From positions 1 to 37,759 of the forward strand of contig DXTB01000009.1 of the NCBI GenBank assembly GCA_019410105.1: 37,759 nucleotides of DNA, written 5' to 3'. The translations under genes and the position numbers were made by a program. Within the stretch, counting starts at the first letter, position 1. Every line of letters begins with the position of its first letter. The stretch is from Clostridiales bacterium (GTDB lineage: Bacteria; Bacillota_A; Clostridia; Oscillospirales; Oscillospiraceae). The notes under the pieces are model-generated. The model was not told the DNA's origin and did not search any database. It saw nothing but the letters and a program-made list of their open reading frames with translations. Below are positions 30,566 through 37,759 of the stretch, in pieces.

Positions 30566-32770
30566 ATGGACCATAAGGAAGCCCATCATCTGCGCCTGTA
30601 TGTTCTGGCAGCCCTGTTTTTCATTGTGGCTGCGGTCTACATCGGGGTCCTGTACGACACGCAGGTGAACAATTACGACTATTACTACGCCAGCTCCGTC
30701 CGCAGCATCGCCCGGTCGGAGACCGTGGAGGCCGCCCGGGGCAACATTACCGACCGAAACGGCAAGGTGCTGGTGTCCAGCCGCTCCTCCTACAACCTGA
30801 CCTTTGACGCCTCCCTGCTGGAGAAGGACGAAGATGCCAACGAGTCCCTCCTGCGGCTGCTGCAGCTGTGTCAGAGCCGGGGGATCAACTGGGTGGATTC
30901 TCTGCCCATCTCCCGCTCCGCCCCCTTCGCCTACACCATCGACTCCCTGGACAGCGCGGCCAGGAGCCGCTTTCTCACCTATCTGAAGGATCTGGACGAG
31001 GCCGCGAACGCCCTGGCCGCCTATCTGCTGGAGCATCCTGCCCTGCTGGAGACCACGGACGAGGAGGGCAACAGGGAAAACCCCGCCGACGACATCCTGG
31101 CGGATGAGGAGCTGGATCAGGCCGGCAAGGCCCAGGCCCTGCTGGAGGAGCTGACCTCCAGTCAGCTGACCGGCGCCATGCTGGAAGGGTCCGGTCTCTC
31201 CGCCACGCGGCTGATCGCCCTGATGCGGAAGGATTTCGGCCTCTCCGCCTCTTTTTCCGTGGAGGAGGCCCGGCTGGTGCTGGGCGTCCAGTACGAGATC
31301 CGCAGCCGAAATCTCGCCAGAACGGACGCCTATGTGCTGGCGGAGGATATCGACGCGGAGCTGATCTCCCTGCTGAACGACGGCGACTACGCCGGAGCCA
31401 AGATCACCCCCTCCTCCGTGCGGGAGTACGAGACGACCTACGGGGCGCATATCCTGGGGTATCTCGGAAAAATCAACGACAGTGCGGAAAAGGAGGCCCT
31501 GGGCGAGGGATATAACTGGAACGACTATGTGGGCAAGGACGGCGTGGAGGCGGCCTTTGAATCCCATCTCAAGGGCACCGACGGCACCCGGGTGGTCTCC
31601 CTGAACGAGGACGGCAAGATCACCGGCGAGTATTACTCCAAGGAGCCGGTGCCCGGCAACACTGTGGAGCTGACCATCGACCTGGACCTCCAGCAGGCGG
31701 CGGAGGACGCCCTGGCCGCCACCATCACCCGGATGACCGGGGAGGATGGGGATGAGACCCGGGGCGGCGCCGTGGCGGTGGTACAGGTGGGCACGGGGGA
31801 AGTTCTGGCCCTGGCCTCTTATCCCACCTATGATCTCTCCACATTCCGACAGAGCAGCATCTACGCGGCTCTCTACAATGACCCTGCCCGCCCCTTCACA
31901 AACCGCGCCACCAACGGGACGTACGTCCCCGGCTCCACCATCAAGCCCCTGACGGCCGTGGCCGCGCTGGAGAAGGGGATCATTACTCCCACCCAGGAGA
32001 TCTACTCTCCCAGCCGGTGGGTCTATCCCAACGACCCCACCCACAGCGGCGCCAACTGCGCCGGCGGCAACCACGGTCTCATCAATGTGACGGAGGCCAT
32101 CACCAAGTCCTGCAACTACTTCTTCGCGGAGATGGGATACCGAATGGGCATGGACACCTTCCGGGAGTATCTGCAGGCCTTCGGCCTGGGAGAGCACACC
32201 GGCATTGAGATTGGTGATTACGCCGGTACCTTGCCCAGCAATGAGGCGGGCCACGACCAGACCCCCTGGGCCACCTTCGGCCAGGCCAACCAGCTCTACT
32301 CGCCCCTCCAGCTTGCCAACTACATCGCCACACTGGCCTCCGGCGGACAGCACTGCAAGGCCCACCTGCTGAAGGCCGTGAAGTCCTATGACAATACGGA
32401 GGTCCTGGCTGTGGGCGACACGGCGCCCACCAACGTGGTCTCCATGCAGGATTCCACGCTGGAGGCGGTGAAAAAGGGCATGCTGGGCTACACCCAGCCC
32501 GGCGGCTCTGTTTACAATGCCTTCCGGAACTGCGTGGTCACTGCCGGCGCCAAGACCGGCACCTCCGAGCTGGGCGGCAACCAGACCGAAAACGGCGTCT
32601 TCGTTTGCTTCGCCCCTTATGACGATCCGGAGATCGCCGTGGCCATCGTCATTGAGCACGCCACCTGGGGCTCCAATCTGGCCACCACGGGCGTGGATAT
32701 TCTCAACGCTTACTTTACCGCCGACGAGACCGGCAGTGCCGTCACCGGCGAAAACCAACTGCTTCCGTAA
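30566..32770 (+). CDS. Class B penicillin-binding protein (PBP2-type elongation transpeptidase)
   Basis: 734 residues. A single N-terminal membrane helix (about 9-30) is followed by the PBP dimerisation/pedestal domain (about 50-350) and the transpeptidase domain (about 365-725). Catalytic motifs are STIK (457-460, nucleophile Ser457), SCN (515-517) and KTG (663-665). It crosslinks peptidoglycan during side-wall growth with MreC/MreD and a SEDS glycosyltransferase. No SEDS gene follows in this window. The acidic insert at about 160-190 is longer than in typical MrdA. AAGGAGG precedes the ATG. The GH13 gene starts 14 bases after its stop. Confidence 0.94.
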   Translation: MDHKEAHHLRLYVLAALFFIVAAVYIGVLYDTQVNNYDYYYASSVRSIARSETVEAARGNITDRNGKVLVSSRSSYNLTFDASLLEKDEDANESLLRLLQLCQSRGINWVDSLPISRSAPFAYTIDSLDSAARSRFLTYLKDLDEAANALAAYLLEHPALLETTDEEGNRENPADDILADEELDQAGKAQALLEELTSSQLTGAMLEGSGLSATRLIALMRKDFGLSASFSVEEARLVLGVQYEIRSRNLARTDAYVLAEDIDAELISLLNDGDYAGAKITPSSVREYETTYGAHILGYLGKINDSAEKEALGEGYNWNDYVGKDGVEAAFESHLKGTDGTRVVSLNEDGKITGEYYSKEPVPGNTVELTIDLDLQQAAEDALAATITRMTGEDGDETRGGAVAVVQVGTGEVLALASYPTYDLSTFRQSSIYAALYNDPARPFTNRATNGTYVPGSTIKPLTAVAALEKGIITPTQEIYSPSRWVYPNDPTHSGANCAGGNHGLINVTEAITKSCNYFFAEMGYRMGMDTFREYLQAFGLGEHTGIEIGDYAGTLPSNEAGHDQTPWATFGQANQLYSPLQLANYIATLASGGQHCKAHLLKAVKSYDNTEVLAVGDTAPTNVVSMQDSTLEAVKKGMLGYTQPGGSVYNAFRNCVVTAGAKTGTSELGGNQTENGVFVCFAPYDDPEIAVAIVIEHATWGSNLATTGVDILNAYFTADETGSAVTGENQLLP

Positions 32771-32784
32771 GGAGACGCATCCCC

Positions 32785-34653
32785 ATGAGCGAACCCTTTG
32801 TCTTTGATCCCCGCTGCGACCTGTGCAAGGAGCCCTTCGGCGCCGTCCCCTGCGGAACGGCGGTCACCTTTCACTGCCGCCCCCTGGCCACGGAGGGCTT
32901 TTCCCACTGCGCACTGGTCCTCTCCTGTGAGTTTTCCGGCACGCAGCGGGAGCAGGAACTACCCCTGGAGGGCCCCGCAGGCGAGCGGCTTTGCTTTTCC
33001 GGCACACTGACCGCGCCGGAGCTGCCCGATCTTCTCTGGTATCACTTCCGCTTCTGGCGGGAGGACGGCACCGGCTGTCTGCTGGACAAGACCGGCTACC
33101 GCAGTGACGGACAGGCCGTGTCCTGGCAGCTGACGGTCTACCAGGAAAGCCGTACGCCCGGCTGGTTTGGGGCAGGTGTGGCATACCAAATTTTTCCAGA
33201 TCGTTTCTGCCGTCTGGCACTCGTGGACTCTGCGGGTCTGGTTGGACGGCGCTGGGTCCACGAGGACTGGGATGACACGCCGGAGTGGCGGCCGGATCCG
33301 GATGGGGAGATCCGCAACCGGGACTTCTTTGGTGGCACTCTGGCGGGGATCACGTCGAAACTGGACGATTTGAAAGCCCTTGGTGTCACCACACTGTACC
33401 TCTGCCCCATTTTCGAGTCCGCCTCCAACCACCGTTATAACACAGCGGACTATACCCGCATCGACCCCATGCTGGGCACGGAGGCCGATTTCCGCGCTCT
33501 CTGCGCCCAGGCCCGACAGCGGGGGATGCGGGTGATTTTGGACGGCGTGTTCAACCACACCGGATCCCAGAGCATGTACTTCAATGCCGACGGCTATTAC
33601 CCCACCCTGGGCGCAGCCCAGAGCCAGGACTCTCCCTGGTACAGCTGGTACCGGTTCCACCACTGGCCGGATTCCTACGACTCCTGGTGGGGCATCCGCA
33701 CTCTGCCAGCGGTGGAGGAGTCCTCTCCCTCTTATGTGGATTTCATCATTGACGGCAAGGACTCCATTATCCGCCGGTGGCTGCGTGCCGGAGCTTCCGG
33801 CTGGCGACTGGATGTGGCGGATGAGCTGCCGGACTGGTTTCTGGAGAAGATCCGCGCCGCCATGGAGGAGACGGCCCCTGACAGCATCCTGATCGGCGAG
33901 GTGTGGGAGGACGGCTCCAATAAGATCGCCTACTCCCAGCGGCGGCGGTATCTGCTGGGCAGTGAGACCCACGGGCTGATGAACTACCCCTTCCGCACGG
34001 CGCTGCTGGCCTATGTCTCCGGCGGGGATGCCGATGACTTTCGGGAGGCCATGGAGACCCTGCGGGAGAACTATCCTCCGGCGGCCTTTTACTCCGCCAT
34101 GAACTTTTTGGGCACCCACGATACCCCCCGCATCCTGACGCTGCTGGGTGCGGACCGAACGCCGGACACCAAGGCGGAGCGGGCCTCCTACCGGCTTTTG
34201 CCCCGGGAGCGGGCAGCGGGCATCGCCAAGCTGCGGCTGGCGGCGCTGGTGCTGTTCACCTTCCCCGGCTCTCCCATGATCTATTACGGGGATGAGGCCG
34301 GGATGGAGGGCTTTGAGGACCCTCTGAATCGGGGAACCTACCCCTGGGGCCGGGAAGACCGGGACCTGCTGGCGTGGTTCACCCGGCTGGGTGCCCTGCG
34401 GAATGCGTATCCAGCCCTGCAGTCCGGCACCATCTCCTGGCTCTACACCGCAGGTCCTTTGTTGATTTTTGCCCGGCAGGACGGTGACCAGCGGCTGACC
34501 ACAGCCGTCAACGCCTCACCGGACTCCCACACTGTCACACTGCTGTGGGAAGGCGCTGGCCCCACTGATCTCCTCACCGGAGATACTCTCCCCTGTTCCG
34601 GCGGTGTTCTGCACTTGCAGCTGCCGCCCTGGGGCTGCCGTCTTTTGCTGTGA
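32785..34653 (+). CDS. GH13 alpha-amylase family glycosidase (neopullulanase/cyclomaltodextrinase-like)
   Basis: 622 residues, no signal peptide, so cytosolic. An N-terminal beta-rich module (about 1-120) resembles the CBM34-type domain of neopullulanases. The (beta/alpha)8 barrel follows with GH13 region I DGVFNH (253-258), region II GWRLDVADE (nucleophile Asp343), region III GEVWED (acid/base Glu372) and region IV FLGTHDT (Asp446). A C-terminal beta domain ends CRLLL. The enzyme should cut alpha-1,4 (perhaps 1,6) links in imported maltodextrins or cyclodextrins. Its place as last gene of a cell-shape operon is unusual, as no sugar transporter or other glucan gene is nearby. Confidence 0.93.
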   Translation: MSEPFVFDPRCDLCKEPFGAVPCGTAVTFHCRPLATEGFSHCALVLSCEFSGTQREQELPLEGPAGERLCFSGTLTAPELPDLLWYHFRFWREDGTGCLLDKTGYRSDGQAVSWQLTVYQESRTPGWFGAGVAYQIFPDRFCRLALVDSAGLVGRRWVHEDWDDTPEWRPDPDGEIRNRDFFGGTLAGITSKLDDLKALGVTTLYLCPIFESASNHRYNTADYTRIDPMLGTEADFRALCAQARQRGMRVILDGVFNHTGSQSMYFNADGYYPTLGAAQSQDSPWYSWYRFHHWPDSYDSWWGIRTLPAVEESSPSYVDFIIDGKDSIIRRWLRAGASGWRLDVADELPDWFLEKIRAAMEETAPDSILIGEVWEDGSNKIAYSQRRRYLLGSETHGLMNYPFRTALLAYVSGGDADDFREAMETLRENYPPAAFYSAMNFLGTHDTPRILTLLGADRTPDTKAERASYRLLPRERAAGIAKLRLAALVLFTFPGSPMIYYGDEAGMEGFEDPLNRGTYPWGREDRDLLAWFTRLGALRNAYPALQSGTISWLYTAGPLLIFARQDGDQRLTTAVNASPDSHTVTLLWEGAGPTDLLTGDTLPCSGGVLHLQLPPWGCRLLL

Positions 34654-34655
34654 CC

Positions 34656-34695
34656 GGCTGCGGATGTTTCACGTGAAACATCCGCGGCTCTTTTT
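34656..34695 (+). terminator. Terminator of the dut-mre-GH13 operon, built on a parS core
   Basis: A 26-bp perfect palindrome (34660-34685) extends by G-C and G-U pairs to 34656-34689 and is followed by CTTTTTC. It lies just after the GH13 stop codon. The parS 16-mer forms the top of the hairpin, so its loop must open within the central CACGTG. Confidence 0.65.
34665..34680. promoter_or_regulatory. parS: parS site 1
   Basis: TGTTTCACGTGAAACA, an exact match to the bacterial parS consensus bound by ParB/Spo0J. It lies in the 187-bp gap before parA, inside the 26-bp palindrome described above. Confidence 0.96.
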
Positions 34696-34703
34696 CTGCC
34701 GTT

Positions 34704-34719
34704 TGTTTCACGTGAAACA
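34704..34719. promoter_or_regulatory. parS: parS site 2
   Basis: A second exact TGTTTCACGTGAAACA, centred 39 bp from site 1, between the terminator and the parA promoter. Confidence 0.96.
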
Positions 34720-34756
34720 TTTTCTCTTCCTTTTCTCTGCTTTTCCGCTTTTCTCC

Positions 34757-34785
34757 TTGCAACGGCCGTCCACGCTTGCTATAAT
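34757..34785 (+). promoter_or_regulatory. Promoter of the parAB operon
   Basis: TTGCAA (34757-34762), 17-base spacer, TATAAT (34780-34785). It lies 38 bp after parS site 2, so spreading ParB could repress it. Confidence 0.8.
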
Positions 34786-34840
34786 AAATGAGCATAAGCA
34801 TTTCTACCTTATTGGGTATTTTCAGAAAGTAGGTGCCCAC

Positions 34841-35599
34841 GTGGCAAAAACCATTGCGATTGTGAATCAAAAAGGCGGCGTGGGGAAAACAACCACCTGT
34901 GTGAATCTCGCCGCGGCCTTGACGGAGGCCGGGCAGCGCATCCTCCTGTGTGATTTTGATCCTCAGGCCAATTCCACTTCTGGAATGGGCGTGGACAAGA
35001 CGGTCTCCAAGGGAATCTACGATGCCCTGATCGGCGAAGTGCCGGTGGAGGACGCCCTGGTGCACACCAAATACGGCGATGTTCTCCCCTCCAACAAGGC
35101 GCTGGCCGGCGCCGGGATCGAACTGATCGGCATGGAGCGCCGGGAATTCCTTCTGCGGGACGCGCTGGACAAGGTAAAAGATCGCTACGACTTCCTGTTC
35201 ATCGACTGCCCCCCCTCTCTGGAACTACTGACGCTGAACGCCCTCTGCGCCGCGGACGCCATCCTGGTGCCGGTGCAGGGCGAATACTACGCTCTGGAGG
35301 GCCTCAGCGATCTGATGAACACGGTGCGGATCGTCCGCAGGTCCCTGAATCCCCGGCTGGAGCTGGACGGCGTGCTGCTGACCATGTTTGACGGGCGGAC
35401 CAATTTGGCCTTGCAGGTGGCGGAGGAAGTGAAGCACTACTTCCCCGGCAAGGTCTATGCCACTGTGATCCCCCGGAACGTGCGCCTCAGCGAGGCGCCC
35501 AGCCACGGCAAGCCCATCACCGCCTATGATCGGACCTCCCGGGGCGCGGAGGCCTACACCGCCTTTGCGGCGGAGTTTCTGAAAAAGCAAAGCGCCTGA
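34841..35599 (+). CDS. parA: Chromosome partitioning ATPase ParA (Soj)
   Basis: 252 residues from a GTG at 34841 (MAKTIAIVNQ). The frame is open far upstream through both parS sites, but that extension lies upstream of the parA promoter and is not credible. The deviant Walker A is KGGVGKTTT (11-19), with signature Lys11; FDPQANST and the Walker B-like FIDCPPSLELLTLNAL follow, and SEAPSHGKPI lies near the end. ParA binds DNA nonspecifically as an ATP dimer and is released by ParB, moving the origin region. AGGTG lies 5 bases before the start. parB follows 22 bases later. Confidence 0.96.
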   Translation: MAKTIAIVNQKGGVGKTTTCVNLAAALTEAGQRILLCDFDPQANSTSGMGVDKTVSKGIYDALIGEVPVEDALVHTKYGDVLPSNKALAGAGIELIGMERREFLLRDALDKVKDRYDFLFIDCPPSLELLTLNALCAADAILVPVQGEYYALEGLSDLMNTVRIVRRSLNPRLELDGVLLTMFDGRTNLALQVAEEVKHYFPGKVYATVIPRNVRLSEAPSHGKPITAYDRTSRGAEAYTAFAAEFLKKQSA

Positions 35600-35621
35600 T
35601 TCTCTGGAAAGGAGCGTTCCC

Positions 35622-36500
35622 ATGGCATCCAAGAAACCCTCCGGCCTCGGCCGGGGTCTCGGCGCCCTGCTGGGCGACGACGTATTGAAGGCGGAGAGCA
35701 CCGGCAGCCTGTACCTGCCCATTTCCCAGGTGGAAAGCTGTTCCTCCCAGCCCCGCAAGCACTTTGACGAGGCATCCCTGGCAGAGCTGGCCGACTCCAT
35801 CCGAGAGCACGGTATCATCCAGCCTCTTACCGTCCGGAAGCTGGCCTCCGGCTACTATCAGATCATCGCCGGAGAGCGGCGCTGGCGGGCTGCGCGGCTG
35901 GCGGGCCTTCAGGAAGTGCCCGTCATTGTCATGGAGGCCGATGACCGCAAGGCCGCCGAGCTGGCCATGATCGAAAACCTCCAGCGGGAGGATCTGAACC
36001 CCATAGAGGAAGCCGCTGGCTTCCAGTCCCTGATGGAAACGTATCACATGACCCAGGAGGAGGCCGCGTCCCGAGTGGGCAAATCCCGCAGCGCCGTGGC
36101 CAACGCGCTGCGGCTGCTGTCCCTGACGCCGCCGGTGGCCAAGCTGGTGGAGGAGGGAAAGCTCTCCGCCGGTCACGCTCGGGCGCTGCTGCCCCTCTCC
36201 CCCGCCCTGCAGGAAAACGCCGCTGGCGCCGTGATCTCCGGCGGCCTCTCTGTCCGCCAGACGGAGGCCCTGGCCAAGCGGCTGAGTCTGGAAAAGCCGG
36301 AAAAAGCCCCCGCACCGAAGGGAATCGACTATGCCGCGGAGGCGCAGAAGGAGTTGAGCTCCAAGCTGGGCCGGGGGGTGCGGATCGTCACCGGCCGCAA
36401 AAAGGGCCGGATTGAGCTGGAATACTACGGCATTGACGACCTCAACGACCTGCTGGAGGCCCTGGCGATGCTCCGGGCAAAGCAAACGAAAACCCCCTGA
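35622..36500 (+). CDS. parB: Chromosome partitioning protein ParB (Spo0J)
   Basis: 292 residues. The N-terminal ParA-stimulating tail GLGRGLGALLGDD (8-20) is followed by the CTPase domain with AGERRWRAAR (83-92), the helix-turn-helix at about 143-168 (TQEEAASRVGKSRSAVANALRLL) and LSAGHARALL (181-190). A C-terminal dimerisation domain has GRGVRIVTGRKKGRIELEYYGIDDL. It loads at parS, spreads as a CTP clamp and recruits SMC. Compared with the Noc-like protein at 2506-3306 it has the ParA-contact tail and AGHAR, so it is the real partner of ParA and of the three parS sites. AAAGGAG precedes the ATG. Confidence 0.97.
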   Translation: MASKKPSGLGRGLGALLGDDVLKAESTGSLYLPISQVESCSSQPRKHFDEASLAELADSIREHGIIQPLTVRKLASGYYQIIAGERRWRAARLAGLQEVPVIVMEADDRKAAELAMIENLQREDLNPIEEAAGFQSLMETYHMTQEEAASRVGKSRSAVANALRLLSLTPPVAKLVEEGKLSAGHARALLPLSPALQENAAGAVISGGLSVRQTEALAKRLSLEKPEKAPAPKGIDYAAEAQKELSSKLGRGVRIVTGRKKGRIELEYYGIDDLNDLLEALAMLRAKQTKTP

Positions 36501-36520
36501 TTGGGAAAGGATGATCTGCC

Positions 36521-37051
36521 ATGAAATTTGAAAAGCGCAGCGGAGACGAAGCGGAGACACCCTCCTCTGCTCCGGAGGAAACGCCCTCCACCGGGAAAAA
36601 GCCCGTTGTCATCTATATCATGATCCTGTTCATCGTGGCCTTTCTGCTGATGGCGCTGTCCTTTCTAATGCACCAGCGGAGCAACTCCGAGGTGCTTGGG
36701 GAGCTTCAGGACTCCGTCACTGCCATGCAGGAGGTACAGGCCACGCAGGACGCCCTGCTGGACCTGCAAAACCAGCTGGATGAAGCCCAGACCACCATCG
36801 ACGCGCTGGAGTCCTCCGCAGAGGAAACTGACGCCGCCTTGGCGGAGACCCAGCGGGAGAACCAGGCACTGCTGGCTCTGTACACCATTCAGCAGCAGTA
36901 TTCTGCGGGAGATCTGGCGGGCTGTCAAGCCAGCATCGACGCCTTCGAGGCGTCTGAATACCGGGACGCACTGCCTGAGACTGCTGAGGAGGGTGTCACC
37001 CCTCCCTCCCAGCGGTATGCGCAGCTGAAGGAAGCAGCAGAGGCCCGTTGA
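36521..37051 (+). CDS. Membrane-anchored coiled-coil protein of unknown function
   Basis: 176 residues. An acidic, Ser/Pro-rich cytoplasmic tail (about 1-25) is followed by one membrane helix (about 28-50, VVIYIMILFIVAFLLMALSFLM). A long coiled coil (about 57-120, with LLDLQNQLDEAQTTIDALESSAEETDAALAE) and a short helical tail (TIQQQYSAGDLAGCQASIDAFE...) end the protein. The N-in orientation is inferred from the Lys-Lys before the helix. I do not recognise a named family. It starts 20 bases after parB, has GGAAAGGATG upstream, and is followed by parS site 3, so it is probably part of the par operon. Confidence 0.8.
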   Translation: MKFEKRSGDEAETPSSAPEETPSTGKKPVVIYIMILFIVAFLLMALSFLMHQRSNSEVLGELQDSVTAMQEVQATQDALLDLQNQLDEAQTTIDALESSAEETDAALAETQRENQALLALYTIQQQYSAGDLAGCQASIDAFEASEYRDALPETAEEGVTPPSQRYAQLKEAAEAR

Positions 37052-37061
37052 GCAGTCAACG
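37044..37061. repeat. Short hairpin at the end of the coiled-coil gene
   Basis: CCGTTGAGCAGTCAACGG has 7-bp perfect arms and spans the stop codon. There is no U-tract, so read-through into serS remains possible. Confidence 0.45.
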
Positions 37062-37070
37062 GCTGGCCAT

Positions 37071-37086
37071 TGTTTCACGTGAAACA
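37071..37086. promoter_or_regulatory. parS: parS site 3
   Basis: A third exact TGTTTCACGTGAAACA, in the 67-bp gap between the coiled-coil gene and serS, about 2.4 kb from sites 1 and 2. Confidence 0.96.
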
Positions 37087-37118
37087 TGCAACATCAATAA
37101 ATTGAGGAGAGAATCATC

Positions 37119-37759
37119 ATGCTGGATATCAAATTTATCCGGGAGAATCCGGATGCCGTCCGTGAAAATATCAAAAAGAAGTTTCAGGATGCCAAGCTTC
37201 CCCTGGTAGACGAAGTCCTGGACCTGGACTCCAAGCGCCGGGCCGCCATTGCGGAGGCGGATCAGCTCCGCTCCAACCGAAACACACTCAGCAAGCAGAT
37301 CGGCATGCTGATGGGCCAGGCCAAAAAGGACCCCGCCAAGCTGGCGGAGGCCGAGGCTGTCAAGCAGCAGGTGAAGGAACAGGCGGACCGCTTGGCAGAG
37401 CTGGAGAAACAGGAGACGGAGCTGGAGGAAAAGCTCCATCACAATATGCTGCTGATCCCCCAGATGATCGATTCCTCCGTGCCCATCGGCAAGGATGACA
37501 GCGAAAATGTAGAGGTCCAGCGGTTCGGAGCATGTGAAGTCCCCGACTTCCCCATTCCCTACCACGTGGATATCATGGAGTCCTTCAACGGCATCGACCT
37601 GGATGCCGCCGGGCGGGTCTCCGGCAGCGGCTTTTACTACCTGCTGGGCGACATTGCCCGGCTCCATGAGGCGGTGCTGGCCTACGGCCGGGACTTCATG
37701 ATCGACAAGGGCTTCACCTACTGCATCCCCCCCTTCATGATCCACGGCAACGTGGTGGA
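37119..37759 (+). CDS. serS: Serine--tRNA ligase, partial (N-terminal half)
   Basis: The first 213 codons are present; the gene runs off the right edge. The start MLDIKFIRENPDAVRENIKKK is the family N-terminus. A long antiparallel coiled-coil arm (about 28-105, with DSKRRAAIAEADQLRSNRNTLSKQIG and KEQADRLAELEKQETELEEKL) grips the tRNA variable arm. HHNMLLIPQMIDSSVPIGKDDSENVEVQRFG and the beginning of the class II catalytic domain (VSGSGFYYLLGDIARLHEAV) follow. It charges tRNA-Ser. GAGGAGA precedes the ATG. Unlike ileS there is no T-box; only a 67-bp gap with parS site 3 lies upstream. Confidence 0.97.
   Translation, partial: MLDIKFIRENPDAVRENIKKKFQDAKLPLVDEVLDLDSKRRAAIAEADQLRSNRNTLSKQIGMLMGQAKKDPAKLAEAEAVKQQVKEQADRLAELEKQETELEEKLHHNMLLIPQMIDSSVPIGKDDSENVEVQRFGACEVPDFPIPYHVDIMESFNGIDLDAAGRVSGSGFYYLLGDIARLHEAVLAYGRDFMIDKGFTYCIPPFMIHGNVV

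Noticed and set aside
30401..32758. A 785-codon minus-strand frame opposite the PBP gene
   Set aside because: Antisense shadow of a clear transpeptidase gene; no motifs.
34604..34840. N-terminal extension of ParA reading through both parS sites
   Set aside because: The parA promoter lies downstream of most of it, the encoded residues have no ParA homology, and a GTG with a ribosome site gives the standard N-terminus.
1..37759. Origin of replication, DnaA-box cluster, CRISPR array, IS element or tRNA gene
   Set aside because: Scanning by eye found no DnaA-box cluster, regular short repeats, transposase genes or tRNA-like cloverleaf; the parS sites alone suggest, but do not prove, origin proximity.

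Overview
The window reads as chromosomal core sequence from a GC-rich Clostridia member, most likely of the Oscillospiraceae/Ruminococcaceae group. Firmicute markers include an Ile T-box leader, a Noc-type ParB paralogue, DegV, VanW, the DnaD-DnaC pair, a DUF1836 protein, MreC/MreD next to a class B PBP, ZapA, a YtrA-type GntR/ABC operon and three exact parS sites. This placement rests on gene content and remembered family patterns; no database search was run. I see no IS elements, phage genes, CRISPR arrays, tRNAs or rRNAs.

Left part (1-8853, all minus strand): a TVP38/TMEM64 membrane protein cut by the edge, a VanW-family surface protein, a Noc-like DNA-binding protein, a bile-acid:sodium-symporter-family transporter, prmA, a DegV protein, a DUF1836 regulator, mnmE and an HxlR regulator. 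The HxlR gene diverges from a flavodoxin-like reductase gene (8957-9514). Next come a small SLH-repeat exported protein (+) and the convergent rpsO-pnp pair (-), separated by strong terminators.

Middle (13.3-25 kb): a GntR regulator with its own palindromic operator heads an ABC transporter operon that ends in a membrane-anchored amidase. After a tiny ORF and an unknown exported protein comes a complete isoleucine T-box leader. It controls two small paralogous zinc-ribbon proteins and ileS. dnaD-dnaC lie convergent to ileS and divergent from zapA.

Right part (24.8-37.8 kb, plus strand): zapA, a U32-family protein and a membrane protein; then a compact run dut-maf-mreC-mreD-PBP2-GH13 amylase (nucleotide clean-up, cell elongation, glucan hydrolysis); then parA-parB, a membrane-anchored coiled-coil protein and the start of serS. 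Two parS sites precede parA and one lies just before serS, so the partition genes and the coiled-coil gene sit in a parS-bounded interval. The first parS is the core of a larger hairpin that also looks like the terminator of the preceding operon.

No obviously new multi-gene defence or mobile system is visible. The most interesting points are the parS/terminator overlap, the two zinc-ribbon genes under Ile T-box control, the Noc-like protein lacking a membrane-targeting extension, the altered IleRS signature motifs, and the large stem-loop in the pnp leader.
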